Shown piece after piece: positions 11,101-19,955 of a DNA stretch of 64,000 nucleotides. Source of the DNA: Cyclaneusma minus (lineage: Eukaryota > Ascomycota > Leotiomycetes > Marthamycetales > Marthamycetaceae); NCBI GenBank assembly GCA_037179335.1, contig JAKZHN010000004.1, forward strand, positions 744,001-808,000. Direction: 5' to 3'. Under the pieces are notes generated by a model that ran no database searches, was not told the DNA's origin, and saw nothing but the letters and a program-made list of their open reading frames with translations. Every line of letters begins with the position of its first letter. The first letter of the stretch is position 1. The translations under genes were made by a program, and so were the position numbers.

Positions 11101-12259
11101 TGACTAGATCACGGGCATGATGGGGCCTTGATCAGCACGACCATGACTTCATTTGCATGAGAAACGGATACAGCATGGAATCATGGATAGAAAGAGCCTT
11201 TCGGGGCAAAATGGCAATCAGGGCCGAAGAAGTTAGATGTTGGGGATCAAAAGTTGCATCTAGACGCTGGACCGAAGCCTGGTTAGCTAGGGATGAGATC
11301 CGGTTCATGATATTGATGATTATGACTAAAACAGATAGACTCGGGTTATATGCTATATATATGTTGAATCATAGCTTCGAGCGGATCTGGCTGGAAGTTG
11401 GAAGTCACTCGCAAACGGAAACCTGTGAACGACACTTCTACTTTTCACATGCAATAAATTTAAAATTCATACGTAAATGATAACCGTGGAGCAGTCAGCT
11501 TGGCATCCTGATGGTCTCCAAGCTAAGAAGCCCCCGAGGGAACTGAGAGAGGCTTGGGTAACTGGGTTCAGCACAGTCGATGCTCGCCAGGCTTTACTCC
11601 AGAATCCAAATTATATAGAGATCATATATAACTATCAATGCTAGTTTAATTTCTACTTATACACCACATTACATGATTACACAACATTTTACATCTGCTG
11701 CTTATTCCGGAGATTATGGATGTTCCTTACATCCCGAGTACTATGTACTTCAAGTTCTCCTTACTCTGCCATCCCTTTCGTCCGCACGCAACTGGGTTTT
11801 GCCCGCTTTCCAAAATCCAAAACGTAAAAATTCAATGAAGAGATTGAGAAAAGAGTCATACCAAGCACGATTCATCCAAAAGCTTTTCTTGTACAAAATT
11901 CCCTATCCGTGCAGCCACAATATCAAAAATCATGGCACATGCTACATGTATCGACGTCGACGGCGTCGGCGGCCGCTTTAAACTTTCGTGTCGCCTTCAA
12001 TGTTGCCATAATTTATCGCCAAGTTCAAAAACCCCTGCCATCCCCACATTCCGAGTTTGGCGACCCACATGCCGTCTTGTCCGACGACGTGATGTCGGAA
12101 TAATTCCGAATAATGGCATCAACATCCCAAGAGACCTCACCTCTCTTACCGCCAGGCTAAGAGCAGGCCGACAACAATTGCGTCGAACCCTCTGTCCAGG
12201 AACGGAAAGTCGGTGGAGGTGAAGCAACTCGTGCAGCGACACAGGAGGAAGAAAGCAAA
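11101..12259. other. Intergenic, no supported gene
   Basis: No recognisable protein gene. At 12113-12157 there is a 15-codon open frame (MASTSQETSPLLPPG) in the same frame as the downstream membrane-protein gene, ended by TAA; see the findings. The rest is moderately AT-rich with no clear repeats. Confidence 0.4.
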
Positions 12260-13021
12260 ATGGCTTTCCAAATGTCGAATCTGAGTCGGCGCGGCCAATG
12301 GATCGTTCTTGCGCTGGCTAGTGGTGGATGTGCTGCTTTCAACGGCGTATTCGCAAAGCTGTACGATGTCCCCTCTCAAATATGCTCACATCTCCTACCT
12401 ATCATCTGCCATTTCCCCAAAATCCCACATTCACTTCTCACCTCGCCAATCGCACTCGCACTAACAAAACACAAACACAGAACAACAACCTCGCTCACAA
12501 CCTCCCTATCAACCTCCATCGCACACCTCTTCGGCTTCCAACACTCCCTGCTAATCGAAAGCCTCATCCGCGGCATCTTCTTCCTCCTCAACCTGCTCTT
12601 CAACTTCATCATGTGGACGCTTTTCACGCGCGCTCTTACAGCCGGTACGAGCACAACGCAAGTTTCTATCCTGAACACGTCTGCCAATTTCGTCATCACC
12701 GCTTTGGCTGGCTGGGCGATTTTTGGAGAGGAGTTGAAGGGGCTGTGGTGGGTGGGTGCGGCGATGTTGGTTGTGGGGAATGTGATTATTGGGAGGAGGG
12801 AGGAGGAGGAGGGAAAAGGTGGCAGGCCGGCCCGTGGGGAAGAACCGATTAGTGGTGCCGGGTTGGGGGATGTGAGGGGGGAGGCACAGGCGGAGGGGCT
12901 GTTGGATGGGCAGGAGGAGGGGGCGGAGGAGTTGGAGATGGATGGAACGAAGGCGAAAGGGAGGGAAGAGGAGGAAGAGGATATTCTGGATTTTGGGGAG
13001 GAGGAGGAGCTGAGGAGGTAG
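12260..13021 (+). CDS. TMEM42-like / EamA-type half transporter-like membrane protein
   Basis: A small membrane protein of the drug/metabolite-transporter superfamily, resembling fungal TMEM42-like proteins of unknown substrate. Two exons (12260-12360, 12481-13021) give 642 bases, 213 residues. Four membrane segments are visible: WIVLALASGGCAAFNGVFAK, then IRGIFFLLNLLFNFIMW, NFVITALAGWAIF and WWVGAAMLVVGNVIIG. The motif NTSANFVITALAGWAIFGEE is the typical EamA end-of-domain signature. After the last helix comes a charged tail of about 75 residues with runs of glutamate (REEEEGKGG, REEEEEDILDFGEEEE). The start at 12260 is the first ATG of the open frame, but the frame continues upstream through one stop to another ATG at 12113, so the N-terminus is uncertain. 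Confidence 0.78.
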   Translation: MAFQMSNLSRRGQWIVLALASGGCAAFNGVFAKLYDVPSQICSHLLPIICHFPKIPHSLLTSPIALALTKHKHRTTTSLTTSLSTSIAHLFGFQHSLLIESLIRGIFFLLNLLFNFIMWTLFTRALTAGTSTTQVSILNTSANFVITALAGWAIFGEELKGLWWVGAAMLVVGNVIIGRREEEEGKGGRPARGEEPISGAGLGDVRGEAQAEGLLDGQEEGAEELEMDGTKAKGREEEEEDILDFGEEEELRR

Positions 13022-13380
13022 TACGTTGGACGCGGTGATACCCATAGGATGTTGAGAGTATTCATTTCTATCAAACGACTGCGACAGTTTGCGACGTCTC
13101 CGCTGAGCAAAAGAGCATGTGCATGGGTCGAAATGGGGTCCAGGGAAGAGGACTCAATGTGGGAGGGAGGAGGTGGAGGCGAAGGGAAGAAGGTCGAGGG
13201 ACCGATGCGCAACGACTTCATCGTCAATCATCAACGGGGGTGAGACGGAAGAGTCGGAGGGGTGAGAAAGGAGACAGAGGAGACATAAGAAGGGTGTTCG
13301 GCGGAAGATGTGCGAAAAAAGCACGGAGCTAGAGACAGGCACGTGGTATATATTTCCACTCTGTAACATAGCTCAGCAAC

Positions 13381-13530
13381 TTCAGCCGAGTGGTTAAGGG
13401 CAGTCCTTTCCTCCCTCTTTGGCTTAGTTGGTCGAACCGCGGGTCAGGCCGCCTGCGCCCCCGTCTGATTAGAAGTCTTTTCTCAGCGCGCGCAGCCGGT
13501 AATCGAGTGCGAGTGAGCGGTAAGTTGAAA
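13381..13530 (+). other. tRNA-like relic
   Basis: The stretch begins CAACTT, then has a good class II D-arm (GCCGAGTGGTTAAGGGC, stem GCC/GGC), and ends near 13524 with AAGTTG, which can pair with the first six bases. In between lies a second box A-like TGGCTTAGTTGG. No TTCGAAT-type T loop is found in a suitable place, so a functional tRNA is not supported. A T-run follows at about 13543-13552. Best read as a broken or composite tRNA or a tRNA-derived element. Confidence 0.25.
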
Positions 13531-13664
13531 ATTTTCTTTTTGCTTTTTTTTTGGAGCTGGGGGTGGCATAGAGAGAGAGGTATGGAGGTGAATTTGTCGG
13601 TGTGCCACAAAAGAGACACCTATTCCAAAAGATCTGTCTCGGGAGTCCCGCATTACTTGGGTTG

Positions 13665-13880
13665 TGACTTTGACTTCTGTTTTGTTGCACGTCGAGGTCT
13701 GCGCCGCAGCGCACTCTTTGCGCCAGCCCTGAAACCCCATTCAGGGGGTGTCGAACTTGTTCTGTTTTGTTGCATGTCGACGAATCGGCGCAGGGTTGGC
13801 GCAGGATGGGAGACCGCATTTAGAGGGGTTCATGACTTTGACTCCTGTTTTGTTGCACGTCGTCCGTTTCGCGCAGCCGT
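13665..13880. repeat. Degenerate tandem repeat, about 83-base period, TTTTGTTGCACGTCG core
   Basis: The phrase TCTGTTTTGTTGCACGTCGA (or with one or two changes) occurs at about 13676, 13761 and 13843, each preceded by GACTTTGACT- or GAACTTG-like sequence and followed by GGCGCAG or TTGCGCC. Single copies of the core also lie at 2261-2277 and about 14021. This is a dispersed repeat with three tandem units here. Confidence 0.6.
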
Positions 13881-14456
13881 TTCGCGCAGCCGTTCGCGCC
13901 AAATTTATATCCGAGATTTCTAGTCCCAGGTTCCTACCCGAAATCCTAGTTGGAAGTGCCATGTGCACTAAACTAAAATCAACTGAGCGGCTGGGTCATG
14001 TGATCTGGAAACAAGAAGTATTGTTGCACGTTGGCTTGGGGGTGCATGGGAGGTGCTTGGGGGTTTACGGGATCTTTGAGGCCCTGTGGGAGGCTGTGCC
14101 TGCTCTTTGAAGCTCGCTGCAGGGGCGCGGGGGGTCCCTGTAAAACACTGTAGTAAGAAAGTCATACCGTCTCCTTGTCGATGAATGATCTATGCTATCT
14201 GATCACAGCTCCATAGATTTCAGCTTTATGCCTCATGTGCTTATTCTTGATTTTGCCAACACTGCACATATTTCATGCTTCTCTGACGCTTCAAAAGCTC
14301 TCAGTGGTCACTGCTCAGTACCTGCTAGGTGGCGAATTGAAAAATTACTGCAGCTTACCTAACCCCAAATTTTCGTTGAGTTGAGTCTGCGGTAACTACG
14401 ACGCTGTTGGTACTTATGAATTAGAATAAGCAGTGGGGTATCATACAACAATCAAA

Positions 14457-14573
14457 GGACTGTTAGCACAATGGTAGCGCACCTAACTGTGGTAGAACCC
14501 ATGAAATTGTCTATGGGGGTAGTTTTTACATCTCACAGTTAGGAGGATGTCGGTTCGAATCCGACACAGCCCG
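14457..14573 (+). tRNA. tRNA-His(GTG) candidate with intron
   Basis: The acceptor stem pairs GGACTGT (14457-14463) with ACAGCCC (14566-14572). The D-arm is GCAC/GCGC with loop AATGGTA. The anticodon stem is CCTAA (14482-14486) with TTAGG (14539-14543), and the anticodon GTG is at 14489-14491. The T-arm is GTCGG, TTCGAAT, CCGAC. An intron of about 45 bases (about 14493-14537) follows position 37, and its 3' end (CACAG) pairs with the anticodon CTGTG as in real pre-tRNAs. A run of T follows at once (terminator for RNA polymerase III). Two A-C mismatches, one in the acceptor stem and one in the D-stem, are odd and could mean decay. Confidence 0.65.
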
Positions 14574-14584
14574 TATTTTTTTTG
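14574..14584 (+). terminator. RNA polymerase III T-run terminator
   Basis: A T-rich run starts one base after the presumed discriminator base of the tRNA-His candidate (TATTTTTTTTT). This position supports transcription of the tRNA by polymerase III. Confidence 0.6.
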
Positions 14585-16028
14585 CATTTACTGTCTCAGA
14601 TTAGTAGTTTATGTGTAATTTATTCAATTAGTCAAGCTCGTGGTTTGTGTGGGTGGGACATTTGTCATGATGCTCAACCATGGGACATCTTGGAAAGTGA
14701 GTTAGACTCTTCCCTATTCTAAGTCTAGCTCGTTGTTCGGACTCAAGCTGAGTCGTCAATTAACTCAAGAAATTGAGCATCCAGAACCCCCAGAAAGATG
14801 TGTTGAGATCCTGCGGCCTCGAACATGCGACGTCTAGGGGAACGAGAAGAAAGTTTTGGACTTTGGGGAAAAAGACATAAGCTCGTTAGACTAACAGACT
14901 GATTCCGTCAATCGAATCAGCGCTGATGGAATTTCGCGGAATTGAAGTTTTATACCCTTTTCAATGGAATTGGTAGAAGACCAAAAGTTCAATCACTTAG
15001 CTCGCATCTACTCAGTTAACTTATGTTCGCTTACTGGATAGGTTGAGCTCTGTTTCTATGACTCCTCTTTGCTTTGGACTCCTGTTTGCTTTGAGTGCTT
15101 TCATTAGACAGTTGACTTAGCATCTGGTGATCGACTGCCGCTTACCAAGAATCTACTCTTTCGATAATTGTCTGTGTTTACAAATTACGTGTTTCCTGTC
15201 AACATGAGGTTTTCGATGTCTAGTCACTCGACTTTAGTTCGCAATGTGGGCCACTCATTTGAAACTGCCATGACATCTTTGCACTCAACTTCGGTTCGCA
15301 TGGGTTCCTGACCTCTCACTTAACAGTTGACTTGACCTCTACTTATTTAACTCCAATTTGCTTGGAATCTTCTCACGTGGATATTGGATCGAATTCTGTT
15401 CACTTGATTGCTACTTACGGAGGATTATCCCACTATGTTGATGTACGACCCCTGATTCAATCTGGATCTTGTCGTTCGACAATCCACTCCCAATCCAAGC
15501 AGTGTCCTTCCATCCAAAAACTAACTCGACATCTGTTAACTTCTACTTGCCTCCCGCTCACTTGGCAGCTGACTTCGCAAGGGTCCGATAGGTTTGTGAA
15601 CATATCCTCGTTTGACGGAATAGAAAATAGGGCTTGTCAGTCATCACCCCTCGTCGATGTGTGAAAGTTTCAGGCTGCCTTAACTCTGTTTGAACTTATG
15701 CTCTTTCCAAATTTCCCCAGACCGAATTAGCAATCTGTAATCCGTGCAGATTTTCCTCACTGGGGGGTGGGGGTAAGCCTGGAAATGCCTGTTGTCGCAG
15801 GAAACAACGGCACGAAGACGTCGTGGCTCTACTTGCACCAACTGGTGATGAGTTGTTCGTCTGGATGCGATTCCTTCATGATTGCTGACAACCCTGCTAT
15901 TGCTGTGTGTTTCATTGAGACATGTTTGAAGCGATGTTGTATGGAAGCAATCCCACTTGTTTGATCGACCTGGGACGGACTTGACGGGTGAGTAAAGCTG
16001 TGCGCATAGAGATCGTGCAAGAGAAGAT

Positions 16029-16720
16029 ATAGAAATCGCGCAATAAGTTTCTACTTGCGGAACATAATTGGAAACGACAGAATCAGAGGCATCGACAGAG
16101 TCATTATCACTTGCAAGAACTTTACGGAAATCGAAGCTTGTCTCGGCTATGGTAGCTGAGTCTCAAACTGTGAGGCCTGTCTTCACTTTTCATCTGAGAA
16201 AAGACATAGAAAATATGCAATAAATTTTCACTTGCGGGGCTTAACTGGAAATAACAGTATTTGGGGCATCGACAGAGTCATTTTCAGTTCAACACTTGCG
16301 AGAACAATAGAACTGGAAGCTCGTCCAGGCTGCGGTAGCTCAGTCTAAGACTTCGAGGCCAATTTTCACTTGAAAGAAGACATAGAAATGATGTAACAAA
16401 TTTTCACTTGCGGAACTTAACTGGAAACGGGGGTGTCTGGATTCACGACAGAGCCTTTTTCACCTGCGAGGAAAAATCAGAATTCGGAGCTCGTTTGAGC
16501 TGGCAGGGGTAGCTCAGTCTAAGATTACAAGGCCAAGGTTCACTTGAGAAAAGACACAGAAATCAGGCAATTGCTTTTCACTCACGGAATTTAACTGGAA
16601 ACGACAGCTTCTGGAACATTGACAGAACCATTTTCACCTGCGAGGGAAAACCAGAATTCGGAGCTCGTCCAGGCTGCGGTAGGTCAATCTTGGACTGGAA
16701 ACATCTCTATTTCGTGAAAT
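16029..16720. repeat. Four imperfect tandem copies of a roughly 176-base unit
   Basis: Copies start near AGAAA at about 16031, 16209, 16384 and 16558, giving spacings of 178, 175 and 174. Each holds in order a TTTTCACTTGCGG-like word, TTAACTGGAAACGACAG, CATCGACAGAGTCATTTTCA, GAATTCGGAGCTCGTCCAGG and GGTAGCTCAGTCTAAGA. Copies differ by scattered changes. They are not open in any frame. This is a small satellite-like array, or an internal tandem of an old element. Confidence 0.8.
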
Positions 16721-16839
16721 CGGCAGAAATAATTATTTGCGATAGAACCTTACATGTTGTCCTGAATGGCGATGCTTGTCTCCTACAAGAGCGTTCAGTT
16801 GCATGCTAAGTACCCGAGCATCCCACTAGCTGTCGTCCA

Positions 16840-16897
16840 CCAAGATATCCCCCGGACTCCAAGTCATCCCCCGGATCCCAAGATATCCCCCGGACCC
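16840..16897. repeat. Short tandem repeat, GATATCCCCCGGA-type units
   Basis: Three units of about 20 bases read AAGATATCCCCCGGACTCC, AAGTCATCCCCCGGATCCC and AAGATATCCCCCGGACCCA. They lie just upstream of the larger direct duplication. Confidence 0.7.
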
Positions 16898-16909
16898 ATG
16901 AGCCCGCAC

Positions 16910-17280
16910 CATGTCGTGTGAATTCTCCTGGCCATAGAATACCGTCTCCCCTATCCTCCAAAATAAGCCTTGACAGGGCTTTTCAGAAGTAAAAGAATAC
17001 ATTTATTCCATAAGGAGACACGTAGAATCGACCGCGCAGCTCATAATGCTGGTGCGATATCGCGGGGCCGCCCCCCAATACGAAGATCGAGCCACCATGT
17101 CGTAGGTCCATCCACAGTATCGACAAACCTCTCCAATCCATTTAAAAGCCCTTGCGTGACTTTATAGCAATAGAAAACTCCATTTATACCATAAGGAGGA
17201 CACTTAGAATCGATTCCACAGCTCAGAATGCCGATCCAGTATCGTAGAGCCGCCCCCATCATGAAGATCGAGCTCCTCCA
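16910..17280. repeat. Imperfect direct duplication, about 185-base period
   Basis: The first copy starts ACCATGTCGTGTG (about 16909) and the second ACCATGTCGTAGG (about 17095). Both continue with TCCAATCC or TCCTCCAA, then CCATAAGGAG, ACTTAGAATCGA or ACGTAGAATCGA, CAGCTCA-AATGC, a GCCGCCCCC stretch and GAAGATCGAGC. Identity is roughly 70-75% by eye. The second copy ends just before the zinc-finger gene, so the array may overlap its promoter. Confidence 0.7.
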
Positions 17281-17494
17281 CAGGATTCTGAGGATCATGA
17301 ACCCGCCCGATCGTGAACTTCGACCCGAGGCCAGCATCTGAACGCCCGGAGATGGAAGCTGCACAAAAGGCAAACGATCTCCATCTCTCCTCCATCTCTC
17401 GACAACAACAAACAGGTCAGTCCCAATCCTCCCAATCCTCAATCTCCCCTTTCCCCTCCCCAAGCTCATCAAGTCTCGAGACTAGAACCCTCGA

Positions 17495-18865
17495 GTGCCA
17501 TCGTCGAATAAGCAAACAATGGAGGAGTACGGCGACACAGTTGTCTTCGAGTTCAGGTGCGAGCGCTGCAGCATTCGCTTCTTCGACCTCAACGAGCAGC
17601 AGAGGCATATCATGGTCTCCCCCAACCACCACGTCTGCCGCCGCCAAGAGTGCATCGAGATTAAGGACTTCGAGACGGCCGACGCACTGAAGACGCACAT
17701 GCGCTTGGAGCATGGTATTGTTGAAGAAGAGACTCCTGTCGCCCCCGCCGCACCCACCGGTCCTTCCGCTCCTGTTGGCCGCGCCCGACAGAACACTAGT
17801 AGCAGCTTTCGTCGTCGCCAGAGACGTCGTACGCTCGAGGCCTTCCTCGAGGCCGAGAGAATGAACAATAACGCTACTGGTACCCAGGACTGCTCGACCC
17901 AGGCTGCCGCTCCCACTTCTGTCGCTCCCGCCCAACAGCAGTCTCGTCGTGACAGAGCGCCCTCCACCGCAGCCAGCACCTCCGTCGCCGGCACTCAGGT
18001 CCTCGCAGCCCAAGCCGCTGCTCCTGCCGGTCCCGCTCGTCAAATATCTCGTCGTCGCAGCCGCGCTCCCTCCATCGCCGCCGGTCTCTCAAACACTCAG
18101 AATCCCGCCGCCGTCGCCTCTGCTTTGGCCCCTGCTTTGGCCCAGTCCTTCTCCAACCTCAACGTCGCCCCCGCCCCCATCATGTGGCGTGACGAAGACT
18201 GCGAGCGCTGCGCGAAGCGCTTCGCCACCGTCAACGAGAAACAAAACCATGTCCAGCGCTCGACCAACCACCACGTCTGCCGGGACTGCTTCAAGATCAC
18301 CGACTTCTCAACCGGCGAAGACCTCCTCGAGCACATGAACGTCGTCCACTCCATCTCCTACAAGTGCGCCGACTGCCTCGTCGTCAAAGACCTCGCCAAG
18401 CACATCCAGGAAGCCCACCCCACCGTCTGCCACAAGTGCCCTCCCAGCAACGATCTCCAGACCGACACGGACCTTGAGTTCCACCTGCAGGAAGTCCACC
18501 ACATCTGCCTCAAGTGCCCCTCCGAGTCCGCCGAGCTCGGCAACGGCAAGGCCCTCGCCAAGCACCTTCACAAAATCCACCACCTGTGCTACGTCTGCGT
18601 CCAGTATTCCGAGACCGCCGAGGCCCTGAAGGTTCACCTCCAGGATGACCACCACATCTGCATCAGATGTGTCCCTCACGTCACGTTCCCAAGCGCCTAC
18701 GACCTCACCGAGCACCTCTTCGACCCTCACATGGTCTGTCCCGCGTGCAAGGTGGATTTCGAGGGTACGGATGAACAAGCATTCGTCGACCACTGTTGTG
18801 ACCCGGAACAGTGCGGCGAGTTCTTTAAGAACTCGGAGGAGTACAGACGCTATCAGGTGGAGTAG
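17495..18865 (+). CDS. Tandem C2H2-type zinc-finger protein
   Basis: An uninterrupted gene of 456 codons, strikingly GC-rich in third positions. Two zinc modules lie at the N-terminus (CERC at residues 22-25 with H38 and H45; then C48, C53 and a paired histidine). A low-complexity Ala/Pro/Ser/Arg linker follows at about residues 78-225, with repeated SRR-RAPS-AA phrases. The C-terminal half has about eight modules (CERC, CRDC, CADC, CHKC, CLKC, CYVC, CIRC, CPAC), each ending in H-x(3-5)-H. Most successive fingers are joined by only HHVC, HHIC or HHLC, not by the classical TGEKP linker. The N-terminal two-finger block is repeated after the linker (NHHVC occurs in both). A second start (MEEYG, residue 9) is possible. 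Nucleic-acid or protein binding is inferred; no target is known. Confidence 0.82.
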   Translation: MPSSNKQTMEEYGDTVVFEFRCERCSIRFFDLNEQQRHIMVSPNHHVCRRQECIEIKDFETADALKTHMRLEHGIVEEETPVAPAAPTGPSAPVGRARQNTSSSFRRRQRRRTLEAFLEAERMNNNATGTQDCSTQAAAPTSVAPAQQQSRRDRAPSTAASTSVAGTQVLAAQAAAPAGPARQISRRRSRAPSIAAGLSNTQNPAAVASALAPALAQSFSNLNVAPAPIMWRDEDCERCAKRFATVNEKQNHVQRSTNHHVCRDCFKITDFSTGEDLLEHMNVVHSISYKCADCLVVKDLAKHIQEAHPTVCHKCPPSNDLQTDTDLEFHLQEVHHICLKCPSESAELGNGKALAKHLHKIHHLCYVCVQYSETAEALKVHLQDDHHICIRCVPHVTFPSAYDLTEHLFDPHMVCPACKVDFEGTDEQAFVDHCCDPEQCGEFFKNSEEYRRYQVE

Positions 18866-19955
18866 GGTATCGTAAGTGCGGATGAGGTGTGAAGATGGGT
18901 TGAAGATGATGATGGTATGTATGCTTTGGTGAATGGTGCCTGAATTTGAAGCTGGAACTGAGCTAACGCGATTGACAGGGTAGCGGATTTCGGTTCCTGC
19001 TTGCAGAGTTGTGGTGGTTCTAGGACCGCCTTCTTCACCTGCGCTCGTCTTGCAACCGCCCGTCCGTACTCTTCTCATCAAACACCTCGTCTTCCCCTCT
19101 GGGTTTTCCGAATATTCTGGATTTTCTGAGTTACTCCGACTTTCCTGAGGTACTCCGAATTTCTCGAGTTACTCTGAATTTCCCAAGTTACTCTGAATTT
19201 CCCGAAAAACTCTGGTTTCTTCGAAAAAGCTCTCGCGTGTCGGAAAATTACTCGTTCTGCTTTCTCGCGCATTCCATGTTTCCTCCTTCGGGCCCAAAAG
19301 GCCATTACTGGTAGATACGAGATATGAAACATGGGAAACTCACATGATGGAAAGCGCGGAGTCTGGAAAAGTTAGCACTGCTAGCTACAACCAGAAAAAA
19401 ATGCAGACATCGTATCATACACAACCGAGTACCCATGCAACTGCAAGTGATGTGTGTGAATGTATTAATCATTATTGCTTCTGCTCCTGAAGCGCATTAT
19501 CTCAGGCTCTTGTACGCCCGCTCTGAGCTGAAAGTCTACCTGTAGTAGTTTTGTAACACCTGTTTTCCAAACATCCATCCTGGAGGTGAAATGAAGAAGG
19601 GCAGAGGCGGAATGGATCGGCTGTGCTGAATGGTGAAGGATTCGTACTCGGGGACTTCGTGCTCCAAGACTGGAAGCCTAGATCGGATCGATCCCTCTTC
19701 CTTCGTAGAACCATCGAATCGCGAAAACGAACCTGTAACGCCGCCCTATGCGTGCCGCACCCAAAGAGTTGCTGGCTCAATGAGAGGGAACATCGCGTAT
19801 ATACAGCGAAAAGCAGTCCCCAACCCTTTGTACACGTCCGCCGACGTTCAGCTGCCTCTTTTTGCCCGGGCTTCCCGCCCAGGGGTAACGGCTTCTGAAT
19901 CCCCGAAGAGCTGAGACATCTGGGCGTCATGTCATATCCACGCTTAACTGCCAGC
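18866..19955. other. Intergenic, no supported gene; contains a minisatellite
   Basis: This is the 3' flank of the zinc-finger gene and of ERG3 (convergent). A 19-base minisatellite lies at 19103-19217. The overlapping open frames at 19502-19930 show no family resemblance. Confidence 0.4.
19103..19217. repeat. 19-base minisatellite, about five to six units
   Basis: Units of the type TTTCYYGAGTTACTCYGAA start at about 19122, 19141, 19160, 19179 and 19198, with a weaker unit before them. Spacing is exactly 19 for the central copies. Confidence 0.8.

Larger units (their letters stand above)
13022..17494. other. Repeat-rich gene desert
   Basis: A 4.5 kb stretch without a supportable protein gene. 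It contains tRNA-like sequence (13381-13530), a degenerate 83-base-period repeat (13665-13880), an intron-containing tRNA candidate (14457-14573), a stretch with recurring CTCGACTTTAGTTCGC-like and TTGCTTTGGA-like words (15010-15660), a tandem repeat of about 176 bases (16029-16720), a small repeat of about 20 bases (16840-16897), and a duplication of about 185 bases (16910-17280). Isolated open frames (15332-15664, 17041-17472) cross repeat units and are not credible genes. Confidence 0.6.

Noticed and set aside
11500..11600. Possible 5S or other small structured RNA
   Set aside because: Compared from memory with fungal 5S and U6 landmarks; none of the conserved blocks is present.
12376..13227. 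Minus-strand open frame of 283 codons opposite the TMEM42-like gene
   Set aside because: Shadow of the glutamate-rich tail of the real gene (Ser/Pro runs); no family resemblance.
18308..19081. Minus-strand open frame of 257 codons opposite the zinc-finger gene
   Set aside because: Antisense of the GC-rich zinc-finger exon, dominated by Val, Gly and Asp; codon-bias artefact.
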